From: an uncultured Lachnospiraceae bacterium
GTDB lineage: Bacteria > Bacillota > Clostridia > Lachnospirales > Lachnospiraceae
Assembly: GCA_947630025.1 (NCBI GenBank)
Contig: CANRFZ010000008.1
Location: 1 to 64,000, forward strand
Reading direction: 5' to 3'
Length of the DNA stretch: 64,000 bases
How positions within the stretch are numbered: position 1 is the stretch's first letter; every line of letters starts with the position of its first letter. Below, one piece after another: positions 54,185-61,826 of this stretch. Position numbers and translations under genes: made by a program. Under the pieces are notes generated by a model. It was given only the letters and a program-made list of their open reading frames with translations. It made no database searches and was not told the DNA's origin.

Positions 54185-55081
54185 TCACTTCATAAACGAC
54201 AGGCCGATAAAAATCAGCGGCGCGGCGATAATCACGCTGTCAAACCGATCCATAATGCCACCGTGCCCCGGTATCAGCTTTCCATAGTCCTTGATGCCGT
54301 AATCCCGCTTAAACGCGGATGCCGCCAGATCTCCCACCATGGACACCGCCGCGCCCGATGCGCCCAATAACGCCGCCTGCCAGAGCGGTAGGGAAAAAGC
54401 GCCGCCTGCCAGATACACATACAACATCACCAAAAGCGCAGCGCCCACGACGCCGCCCACCGCGCCCTCAACGGACTTCTTGGGGCTCAGTCTGGGTGTC
54501 ATCTTGTGCCGTCCGATCAGCATACCTACCGCATAAGCGCACGTATCGCTCCCCCACGAGCATAAGAATACTAGCCAGACCAGATATTTTCCGTCCGCGA
54601 ACCCCATCCGGATCAGATAGAGAAATGATAGCATCACCGGCCCGTACAGGAACGAAAAACACGCCGCCGTCACATCCCTGCCGTGATACTTGGGAAAGCG
54701 GAACACATAGACAAACAAAAATACGATAAACGCGGCGGTAATGCCGATGACCAGCGCTCTGTCCCGCGCGGTCTGCAGGGAAGCATACCAGAGCCACACA
54801 GAGTCCATCGTCCTATACTTGCCGCTCCACGGCTCCCGCATCTGCAGATAAACCCACAGATAGTAGAGAACCGTCAGAATCATGCCCGTATACACCAGTG
54901 CCCGCCTGTCCGGATCGTCCGTAAGAAAGCCCAGCGCCCGGCCCAGCTCACGATAGGCGGACAGGGAGATCAGGCACAACCCGGCGGCCAGCACGGGGCC
55001 GCCCGCCATAATAAACACAAGCGCCAGCGCCACCAGCGTGATCCCGCTGGCAAGTCTCGTCCAGAACATTCTGCCAGCCAT
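54185..55081 (-). CDS. cdsA: Phosphatidate cytidylyltransferase, 298 aa
   Basis: Makes CDP-diacylglycerol. Many membrane segments; signature near the C-terminus: SWGSDTCAYAVGMLIGRHKM, LSPKKSVEGAVGG, then GDLAASAFKRDYGIKDYGKL. Starts one base after the uppS stop. Confidence 0.97.
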   Translation of the reverse strand: MAGRMFWTRLASGITLVALALVFIMAGGPVLAAGLCLISLSAYRELGRALGFLTDDPDRRALVYTGMILTVLYYLWVYLQMREPWSGKYRTMDSVWLWYASLQTARDRALVIGITAAFIVFLFVYVFRFPKYHGRDVTAACFSFLYGPVMLSFLYLIRMGFADGKYLVWLVFLCSWGSDTCAYAVGMLIGRHKMTPRLSPKKSVEGAVGGVVGAALLVMLYVYLAGGAFSLPLWQAALLGASGAAVSMVGDLAASAFKRDYGIKDYGKLIPGHGGIMDRFDSVIIAAPLIFIGLSFMK

Positions 55082-55082
55082 G

Positions 55083-55802
55083 CTAGACCTCCTTCACCAG
55101 ACCGTAGCGTCTGTCTCTCTTATTATATGCCTCCACCGCCTTGGCCAATTCTTCTTTGGTGAAATCGGGCCACGCCACCGGCGTAAAATAAAACTCCGTA
55201 TAGGCGAGTTGCCACAACAGGAAATTCGAAATCCGCTGCTCGCCGCAGGTGCGGATCAGCAGATCCGGCTCCGGCAGGCCGCCGGTGTCCAGCATATCGC
55301 TGATCGTCTGCTCCGTGATGTCCGCCGCCCGCAGTTCTCCCGCCGCGGCCCGTTCCGCCAGACGCCGCACCGTCCGGACGATCTCGTCCCTGCCGCCGTA
55401 ATTGATGGCGATCTGGAAATGCAGCCCCGTGTTGTCCTTGGTGGCCTGCTCCAACTGCTCCATGCGGTTTCTGATATCGTCGTCCAGCCTGCTCTTTTCT
55501 CCGATAATACGGACGCACATATTGTTTTTGGCAGCCGTCTTGAGACAGGTCTTCATATAATTGCGCAATAGCCCCATCAGCGCCTGCACCTCGTCATCGG
55601 GCCGGTTCCAGTTCTCCGTGCTGAAGGCGTACACCGTCAGGTATTGGATTCCCATGCGGTACGCCTCCTCGCAGATGACCTCCACGTTCTTGGCGCCCTG
55701 CGCATGGCCGTAATTGCGGGGCATTCCCTTGCTTTTGGCCCATCTGCCGTTGCCGTCCAGTATGATTGCCACATGAGCGGGCACTTTTAACTCCGTATCC
55801 AT
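55083..55802 (-). CDS. uppS: Undecaprenyl diphosphate synthase, 239 aa
   Basis: Cis-prenyltransferase giving the cell-wall carrier lipid. Motifs: IILDGNGRWAKSKGMPR, GHAQGAKNVE, STENWNRP, AINYGGRDEI, and RTCGEQRISNFLLWQ. Confidence 0.98.
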   Translation of the reverse strand: MDTELKVPAHVAIILDGNGRWAKSKGMPRNYGHAQGAKNVEVICEEAYRMGIQYLTVYAFSTENWNRPDDEVQALMGLLRNYMKTCLKTAAKNNMCVRIIGEKSRLDDDIRNRMEQLEQATKDNTGLHFQIAINYGGRDEIVRTVRRLAERAAAGELRAADITEQTISDMLDTGGLPEPDLLIRTCGEQRISNFLLWQLAYTEFYFTPVAWPDFTKEELAKAVEAYNKRDRRYGLVKEV

Positions 55803-55847
55803 AAGTTTCTCCGTTTCCGTTCGATATTGATGCTAAGAAGCAGGAAA

Positions 55848-55876
55848 GGGATGACAGAATCCTATTCTGCAATCCC
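55848..55876 (-). terminator. Possible attenuator between frr and uppS
   Basis: GGGATTGCAGAAT, loop AGG, ATTCTGTCATCCC on the minus strand (11 of 13 pairs) followed by TTTCCTG, a weak T-tract. Could reduce expression of uppS and later genes. Confidence 0.45.
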
Positions 55877-55917
55877 CTCTATCCGCATCTGTTATCATAC
55901 GGTTCTCGCACGAACCG

Positions 55918-56469
55918 CTATACTGTCAGAATTTCTTTGGATTTCTCATCCACGAGCTTGTCGATATCCTTGGTAAACCGGTCGGTCATCTTCTGCAGGA
56001 CGTCCTCCAGCTCCTTGATCTCGTCCTCGGAGACCTCGGTCTTGGCCAGCTTTTTCAGGGAATCGTTGCCGTCGCGCCTGATATTGCGGATGGCCACCTT
56101 GCTCTCCTCGCCGCGCTTCTTGACGTCCTTGACCAGCTCTTTACGGCGTTCCTCGGTCAGTTCGGGGAACACAAGCCGGATCACCGCGCCGTCGTTGGAA
56201 GGCGTAATGCCCACATCCGACGTCATGATCGCTTTCTCGATATCCTTGATCAGCGTTTTTTCCCAAGGCGCGATCTGAATCATTCTGGGTTCCGGAACGG
56301 TGATATTGCCTACCTGCTGGATCGGCGTCGGCGTTCCGTAATAATCTACCCTGATCTTGTCAAGGACATGGGGGTTGGCGCGCCCCGCCCGGATCGTTCC
56401 CAGATCCGTCTCCAAATAATCATATGCTTTCTGCATCTTTTCCTCGTAAGGCGTTAATCTCGCATCCAT
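55918..56469 (-). CDS. frr: Ribosome recycling factor, 183 aa
   Basis: Splits post-termination ribosomes with EF-G. Typical block DLGTIRAGRANPHVLDKIRV, YYGTPTPIQQVGNI, and SLKKLAKTEVSEDEIKELE. Follows pyrH. Confidence 0.98.
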   Translation of the reverse strand: MDARLTPYEEKMQKAYDYLETDLGTIRAGRANPHVLDKIRVDYYGTPTPIQQVGNITVPEPRMIQIAPWEKTLIKDIEKAIMTSDVGITPSNDGAVIRLVFPELTEERRKELVKDVKKRGEESKVAIRNIRRDGNDSLKKLAKTEVSEDEIKELEDVLQKMTDRFTKDIDKLVDEKSKEILTV

Positions 56470-56534
56470 ATGCTATCCTCCGGCTTTTTATTTGTTGGAT
56501 ATTTGCTGGAAACGTTGTCTGTCCGTTCCCGCTC

Positions 56535-57230
56535 TCACACGGTCACTTTCGTGCCGTTAAAACTGCCCTTGACCGCATTCACGATACTGTTCGGCTGGTT
56601 CAGCGCGAACACCCGCATCGGCATCTTGTTGTCTCTGGCCAGAATCGACGCGGTCATATCCACCACCTGCAGATTTTTTTCAATGACTTCGTCGATAGAA
56701 ACCTCGTCGTACTTCTTCGCGTCGGGGTTGGTTCTCGGATCGCCGTCGTACACGCCGTCCACCGCCTTGGCAAGCAGGATTACGTCCGCGTCCACCTCCG
56801 CCGCCCGGAGCACCACGCCGGTATCCGTCGAAAAAAACGGATGTCCCGTGCCGCCCGCAAAGAAGACGACCATATTTCTGGCGAAATATTTGTTGGCCCT
56901 GTCCTTGGAAAACAGTTTGGTAAAAGAACCGCACTCAAAAGGCGTCAGAATCGAAGTCGCCATCCCTGCCGAGCGGAAAATCTCGGACACATAGATACAG
57001 TTCATGACCGTCGCAAGCATACCGATCTGATCCGCCTTCGTCCTGTCGATATTCTCGCTGGAACGTCCGCGCCAGAAATTGCCGCCGCCGATCACGATTC
57101 CTACCTGAATCCCGTCGTCCGTCAGCTCTTTTACCTGCAGGGCGACGCCGCGCACCGTCTCCTCATCGAAGCCGGTCTTCTTGTCCCCCGCCAGTGCCTC
57201 ACCGCTTAATTTCAACAGTATACGCCGCAT
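56535..57230 (-). CDS. pyrH: UMP kinase, 231 aa
   Basis: Hexameric bacterial UMP kinase. Motifs: RILLKLSGEALAG, VIGGGNFWRG, ADQIGMLATVMN, FFAGGTGHPFFSTDT and VDGVYDGDPRTNP. In related genomes tsf precedes it directly; here about 6 kb intervenes. Confidence 0.98.
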   Translation of the reverse strand: MRRILLKLSGEALAGDKKTGFDEETVRGVALQVKELTDDGIQVGIVIGGGNFWRGRSSENIDRTKADQIGMLATVMNCIYVSEIFRSAGMATSILTPFECGSFTKLFSKDRANKYFARNMVVFFAGGTGHPFFSTDTGVVLRAAEVDADVILLAKAVDGVYDGDPRTNPDAKKYDEVSIDEVIEKNLQVVDMTASILARDNKMPMRVFALNQPNSIVNAVKGSFNGTKVTV

Positions 57231-57266
57231 ATTTCATTCTCCCTGATGTCCTGCGCCCTCTGTCCG

Positions 57267-57370
57267 CTATGCGCTTTCTGCCTTTTTATGCCTCGATACG
57301 CTTCAGGCCCTTTTTGGCCTCAATACGCTTTAGGCCATTTTGGGGCCTACATACGCTTTAGGCTTTTTTC
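57267..57370 (-). repeat. 27-29 bp tandem repeat over the bactofilin stop codon
   Basis: About 3.7 degenerate units with the core GCCTAAAGCGTAT; the first (57351-57370) contains the last codons (KKKA) and TAA of the bactofilin gene. Units also form short GGCC hairpins. Confidence 0.88.
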
Positions 57371-58410
57371 TTCTTGAACTCCTCGAAGAAGGAGGTCGGG
57401 TTCACATCCGCATAGCACTGCGAGCACATACCCTCGATTACCGCGCCGTTGTTGATCTGAACGGATTTGGACTTGATATTGCCCATAACGATGGCCGTCG
57501 TGTCCAGAATCACCGGGCCGTGCACATCGATATCGCCCTTGACCGCGCCCGCGATCACCGCGCTGGAAGCCGAAATATTACCGATTACAACGGAGCTCTG
57601 GCCGATCTTGACGCTGCCGCCGCTATGCACTTCGCCCGTGATCTTGGCGCCTTCCGCAAAAATCTCCGCCGCCTTGGAATCTCCCTGAATCGTACCCGTG
57701 ATATTCAGTTTGCCGTAAATATCAAGATTGCCGTTGACGGTGCCGATCAGCTCCATAGAGCCGTGGGATACAATATCACCTGTTATTGTCATGCCCTCCG
57801 TTACGACCGCGGTCTCGTCTACCGCCACACGATTCTCCTGTTCCTGTACCTGTGTCTGCTCATCCATTCTCTTTTCTTCCTCTCTGCTAGATTCCTCTGT
57901 TATATCATTTTCCATTGTTTCCGCTTCCGTATCCATAGCCGTCAGCGTCTCCGCCGCGGGCTCCTCTGCCGTCTCCGCCGCATCCGGTTCCGAAACGTTC
58001 GCTGCCGGGATCTCCGCCTCTGTGACGGTGTCCTCCGAAACGGTCTCCCCGGTAAACGTCTTCGCATCTTCCGCCGCGTCGGTAAGTCCTTCCCATTCCG
58101 GCTCCTGCGTCTCCCCGGCAAACAGATCACCGTCCGCCGCACCGCCTCCGAGCTCCTCTGTCATCCATGACATATCATCTGTTATCTTTGCCGTGACATC
58201 CTGTTCTCCGTCGGAAGTGATGATCTCCTCCTCCAGCGGCTCATCCGAGATACCCGGTTCTTCCAGTTGATCCAGCATACTGCTCAAATCTATGGAATCC
58301 GCGGACTGTGCCGATCCGTCTGCCGCCGCTTCACCGGATAATTTTTCCTCCGGCACCAGTTCGTTCACAGCTTGTGATAAGTCTTCCTTCAAATCAGAAA
58401 AAAAGCCCAT
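57358..58410 (-). CDS. Bactofilin with long acidic N-terminal region, 350 aa
   Basis: Residues ~1-195 are acidic and low in complexity (Glu, Asp, Ala, Thr). From about 200 to 310 come the beta-helix repeats of a bactofilin: GMTITGDIVSHGSMELIGTVNGNL, KLNITGTIQGD, and later GNISASSAVIAGAVKGDIDV. The C-terminus is KKKKA. Bactofilins polymerise on the inner membrane and organise wall enzymes. Two one-mismatch ATAAC-N4-GTTAT copies lie in it (57773 and 58172). It is 18 bp after the deacetylase gene. Confidence 0.88.
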   Translation of the reverse strand: MGFFSDLKEDLSQAVNELVPEEKLSGEAAADGSAQSADSIDLSSMLDQLEEPGISDEPLEEEIITSDGEQDVTAKITDDMSWMTEELGGGAADGDLFAGETQEPEWEGLTDAAEDAKTFTGETVSEDTVTEAEIPAANVSEPDAAETAEEPAAETLTAMDTEAETMENDITEESSREEEKRMDEQTQVQEQENRVAVDETAVVTEGMTITGDIVSHGSMELIGTVNGNLDIYGKLNITGTIQGDSKAAEIFAEGAKITGEVHSGGSVKIGQSSVVIGNISASSAVIAGAVKGDIDVHGPVILDTTAIVMGNIKSKSVQINNGAVIEGMCSQCYADVNPTSFFEEFKKKKA

Positions 58411-58427
58411 TTCACATCCTCCATTCT

Positions 58428-59381
58428 TTAGTCGTTGCTTATATGGTGAATCCGTTCCGTATCGTCCGTGATCGGAAGGAGTTCCGCATTTCCCATGCCC
58501 TGAATCTTTTCGATCAGAGCAGGCAGCGCCGCCACCGTGGAATTTTTGCCGGCGGCATCGTGCATCAGGATGATCGCCTCATCGTAATCGCCCAGTCTGG
58601 CGGTGCAGTTGCGCACGATATCCTCCGCGCTGATAGGAGCGCCCGCGGCGTCTCCCGATGATATATTCCAGTCAAAATACGAAATGTCCTGTTCGTCCAG
58701 ATAATCGATCAGCTCGTGCATATCCACGTGGCTGACCGTATTGCTGCTGCCGCCGGGGAATCTGCAGTACCGACACCACACGCCCGTAGTGTCGTACAGA
58801 AACTCCTGCAGCTTCGTCAGATCCGCACTGTAGCTTTCCACAGACTGATAGATCTCATCATACTTGTGGCTGTAGGAGTGCATCGCCAGCGTATGCCCCT
58901 CGTCCACGATCCGACGGTACAGTTCCCGGTACTGCTCGTCCTCTTTGCCGACGACAAAAAAAGTCGCCTTCACGTCGTACTCGGCGAGGATATCCAGAAT
59001 CCTGCCCGTATTGCTGCTGGGCCCGTCGTCAAACGTCAGGTACACCTTATGGATCTCTGCCACACTGTCCCCCGGCGCATTCTCTCCGGCATCCGCCGCG
59101 GTTTTTTCAACAGTGTCGATGCCAGACACGGTAAATGGCGACGCGCCTGCGCCGTCCGCGGCATTCTCCGCCGCAGCGTCTCTGTCGATTGCGGACACCG
59201 TATCCAGCACGGCCAGCGCCTCCCGCAGATCCCGGCTGACCAGATGAAGCCTGATACCCAGAAAAACACATACCCCCGATAGGAGCAATATCGTAAAAAG
59301 CGGAACAATGACGATCAGTTTCTTTAACCGGCGAACGCGGCGTCTTCTCGCCTGTCCGGTATCTGTCTGTTCCATTTCCAT
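58428..59381 (-). CDS. Polysaccharide deacetylase (NodB fold), 317 aa
   Basis: I start at MEMEQTDTGQARRRR (59381), behind AAGGAACGG. A basic N-terminus and one membrane segment (about 23-45) anchor it. The NodB domain shows TFDDGPSSNT (metal Asp pair), ATFFVVGKE, HSYSHKYD and RFPGGSSN. It likely removes acetyl groups from peptidoglycan or another surface glycan. Paired with the bactofilin, which may place it. Confidence 0.92.
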   Translation of the reverse strand: MEMEQTDTGQARRRRVRRLKKLIVIVPLFTILLLSGVCVFLGIRLHLVSRDLREALAVLDTVSAIDRDAAAENAADGAGASPFTVSGIDTVEKTAADAGENAPGDSVAEIHKVYLTFDDGPSSNTGRILDILAEYDVKATFFVVGKEDEQYRELYRRIVDEGHTLAMHSYSHKYDEIYQSVESYSADLTKLQEFLYDTTGVWCRYCRFPGGSSNTVSHVDMHELIDYLDEQDISYFDWNISSGDAAGAPISAEDIVRNCTARLGDYDEAIILMHDAAGKNSTVAALPALIEKIQGMGNAELLPITDDTERIHHISND

Positions 59382-59630
59382 CCGTTCCTTAAAAAAGATA
59401 ATTTGAGGCGGCTTGCGCATGAACGCGCCTCGGAAGCCGCTAGGATTCACTCGCAAGCACGCGCCTGCGGCGCTCTCTGCCTGCTTACGCAGGCGGCTTG
59501 CTCGTTAATAAGCGCATGAAAAACAAATGCCGCTTTCAGCGTCGCTTGTTTTTCTTATGCGCTTATTATATCATAACTATTGAATTACGGAAAGAAAATT
59601 TATGAAAAAAAGGCAAGAAAAATTATCCTG
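59382..59630 (-). other. Highly structured intergenic region with promoter-like -10
   Basis: A TATAAT -10 (about 59568-59573) without a good -35. Then an exceptional hairpin: AATAAGCGCAT ... AAAAACAA pairs with TTGTTTTT ... ATGCGCTTATT (about 59512-59571). It is followed by GCAAGCCGCCTGCGTAAGCAGGC and GAGGCG/CGCCTC elements with a direct GCGCAT theme. No protein frame seen. May include the terminator of the ABC operon and a leader for the deacetylase. Confidence 0.5.
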
Positions 59631-60713
59631 CTATTTTCGGCGGATATACTGCAGGAGGCGGCGGTTGGTTTCCTCCCATTCGGCGAAGTCTTCGCGGCAG
59701 ACGATCGTCTCCCCGCAGCGGTCTATCAGGCGTCTGGCCTCCTCCAGCTCTCCGGCTCCCATGGGCGCCGTGCCGGGGACGGACACCACCGCCGCCGCCA
59801 GAGCCGCCGCCACGGGATAGTCCGGATCGTGCCGGAACAGTACGCCCGTGGCAAAGGGCCGGCCTTCCCGCTGCAGTCTCCTGTAAGTTTCCCTGCCGCT
59901 GCCGCCGCCCGCCAGCACGAACACTTCGGGCTCCCCTTCCGGGGCGGCCAGCTCCACGCCGCCGCTCTCCTCGTCAAAGGTGCCCGTCTCGATCTCGAAC
60001 AACCTTTTCAGATACCCGCCGCTATAGATTTCCTCCGGCGTCCCGATCCGCTCCACGCCGCCGTGTCCGATGCACATGATCCGATCCGAAACTTTTTTGG
60101 CCAAATCCAGCTCATGCAGCGACATGAGAACCGTCACGGAACGCTCTCTCGCCAATCTCTGCAGAACGGACAGAAATTCCAGCTTGTGCCGGATATCCAG
60201 ATAAGACACCGGCTCGTCCAGCAGGATAATCTCCGGCTGCTGGCAGAGGGCCCGCGCCAATAACACCCGCTGTCGCTGGCCGTCGCTGATCCTGCCGTAA
60301 TCCCGGTTCCGGATATCCCACACCTTGGTCAGCCGCATGGCGTCTTCCACCACCGCCCGATCCCTGCCCGTCAATATCCCGAACCGCCCTGTGTACGGAT
60401 ATCTGCCGCCCGCCGCCATGTCGTAGCAGCTCATCATCTCCGCGTAGGTTCTGTCCGTAAAAACCACCGCCATGCGTCTGGACAGTTCGCGCCTGTCCAT
60501 CTGCGCGAGGTTTTGCCCTTCCAGCTCCACGACGCCGGACAGGATTTCCAACTGCCCCGCGATACTTTTCAGCAGCGTGGATTTTCCCGCGCCGTTAGGC
60601 CCGATCAGCGTGACGATCTCGCCTTTTTTGATCTCTGTTGTGACATCCCGCAGGACGGGCTCTCCGTGATACCCCACCGCAAGCCCTTCCGTCCGAAAAT
60701 ACCGGCCCGCCAT
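59631..60713 (-). CDS. Iron-complex ABC transporter ATPase with C-terminal extension, 360 aa
   Basis: Walker A GPNGAGKST (38-46), signature ISDGQRQRVLLARAL, Walker B IILLDEPVSYLD: an FhuC/FecE/BtuD-type ATPase, ~255 residues. The extra ~105 residues (from about 255; VFVLAGGGSGRETYRRLQREG, DYPVAAALAAAVVSV) do not belong to the ATPase and resemble a nucleotide- or ligand-binding fold. The start shares one base with the permease stop (TGATG). Confidence 0.9.
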   Translation of the reverse strand: MAGRYFRTEGLAVGYHGEPVLRDVTTEIKKGEIVTLIGPNGAGKSTLLKSIAGQLEILSGVVELEGQNLAQMDRRELSRRMAVVFTDRTYAEMMSCYDMAAGGRYPYTGRFGILTGRDRAVVEDAMRLTKVWDIRNRDYGRISDGQRQRVLLARALCQQPEIILLDEPVSYLDIRHKLEFLSVLQRLARERSVTVLMSLHELDLAKKVSDRIMCIGHGGVERIGTPEEIYSGGYLKRLFEIETGTFDEESGGVELAAPEGEPEVFVLAGGGSGRETYRRLQREGRPFATGVLFRHDPDYPVAAALAAAVVSVPGTAPMGAGELEEARRLIDRCGETIVCREDFAEWEETNRRLLQYIRRK

Positions 60714-61786
60714 CAGCTATTCCTCCCACGCCTGCGCTCCAGCATGACCACGATCACCACCGGCGCGCCGAAAACTGCCGTGACCGTGCTGATGCTTAAC
60801 TCCGTCGGCGCAAACAACGTCCGCGCCAGCAGATCACAGAACAGGCAGAATACCGCGCCTCCCAGAAAACAGGCCGGAATCATGACTAACGGCCTGCCCG
60901 TCCGAAACACCCTTTTTACCAGATGCGGCACCGCAATCCCGACGAACGAGACCGGCCCCGCGAACGCCGTAATACACGCTGCCAGAACGCTGGAAAGGAG
61001 CACCAGACAGACTCGCAGCAGCCTGAGATTCACGCCCACGCTCATCGCATGGCTCTCTCCCGTCTGGTACGCCCCGATGGGCTTCGCCAGCCACAGGGAC
61101 AATAGCAGGGCCGCCGCCGTCACGATGCTCATCACCGCCACATTCTCCCATGTGATCCCCGAAAAACTCCCCTTCGACCAGTTGTGGAGATTGACGATAT
61201 CCGAGTCCTGCGCGAACGTGACCACCAGATCCGTGATGGCGGAGCAGATATAGCCGATCATGACGCCGCTGACGATCAGCATCGCCATACTGTCCACTCT
61301 GGCCGCCATCAGCAGCACAAATCCCATGGCGATAAAAGCCCCCGCAAACGCCGCCAGAATCATGCCCCAAGAGCTGACTCTGACGCGGTTCCCCAGGAAA
61401 AATACCATCACTAAGGCGACCGTCAGCTTCGCGCCGGACGAGATCCCCAGCACGAACGGCCCGGCAATCGGATTGTGAAAAAACGTCTGCAGCAGATATC
61501 CCGCCAGCCCCAGCGCGCCGCCCAGCACAAACGCCGCCAGCGTCCTGGGCATACGGATCTGCCACAGAATACTGTACGTGGCATCATCCACCGCGCCGCG
61601 CCCCGCAAAACCGGCGAGCACGGTCCGAAACGGAATCCCCACGCTGCCGATGGCCAGATTGCACGCAAGGAGCGCCGCCGCCAGAAACCCCAGCGCGGCA
61701 AAGCATACCGTGAAACAGGCCCGCCCGCCGCGCGCCTGCACCTGTGTCTGTGCTTTCCTTTTGTCGCCTCTGCTCGTCTTTGCCAC
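60713..61786 (-). CDS. Iron-complex ABC transporter permease (FecCD family), 357 aa
   Basis: About nine to ten membrane segments. Family motifs: RMPRTLAAFVLGGALGLAGYLLQ, NPIAGPFVLGISSGA, and the coupling-helix region GPVSFVGIAVPHLVKR. Transports siderophore-iron, haem or cobalamin; the ligand cannot be read. Confidence 0.95.
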   Translation of the reverse strand: MAKTSRGDKRKAQTQVQARGGRACFTVCFAALGFLAAALLACNLAIGSVGIPFRTVLAGFAGRGAVDDATYSILWQIRMPRTLAAFVLGGALGLAGYLLQTFFHNPIAGPFVLGISSGAKLTVALVMVFFLGNRVRVSSWGMILAAFAGAFIAMGFVLLMAARVDSMAMLIVSGVMIGYICSAITDLVVTFAQDSDIVNLHNWSKGSFSGITWENVAVMSIVTAAALLLSLWLAKPIGAYQTGESHAMSVGVNLRLLRVCLVLLSSVLAACITAFAGPVSFVGIAVPHLVKRVFRTGRPLVMIPACFLGGAVFCLFCDLLARTLFAPTELSISTVTAVFGAPVVIVVMLERRRGRNS

Positions 61787-61812
61787 CGGATTTCTCCCTG
61801 CCGTCTTTTATA

Positions 61813-61826
61813 GTAACATCTGTTAT
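61813..61826. repeat. GTAAC-ATCT-GTTAT palindrome, intergenic
   Basis: One-mismatch copy in the gap between binding-protein stop and permease start. Confidence 0.5.

Noticed and set aside
61813..61826. Reading the ATAAC-N4-GTTAT palindromes as LexA boxes
   Set aside because: The AAC-N4-GTT core is shared, but the flanking bases differ from GAAC-N4-GTTC and no host gene is an SOS gene. Kept as an unassigned motif.
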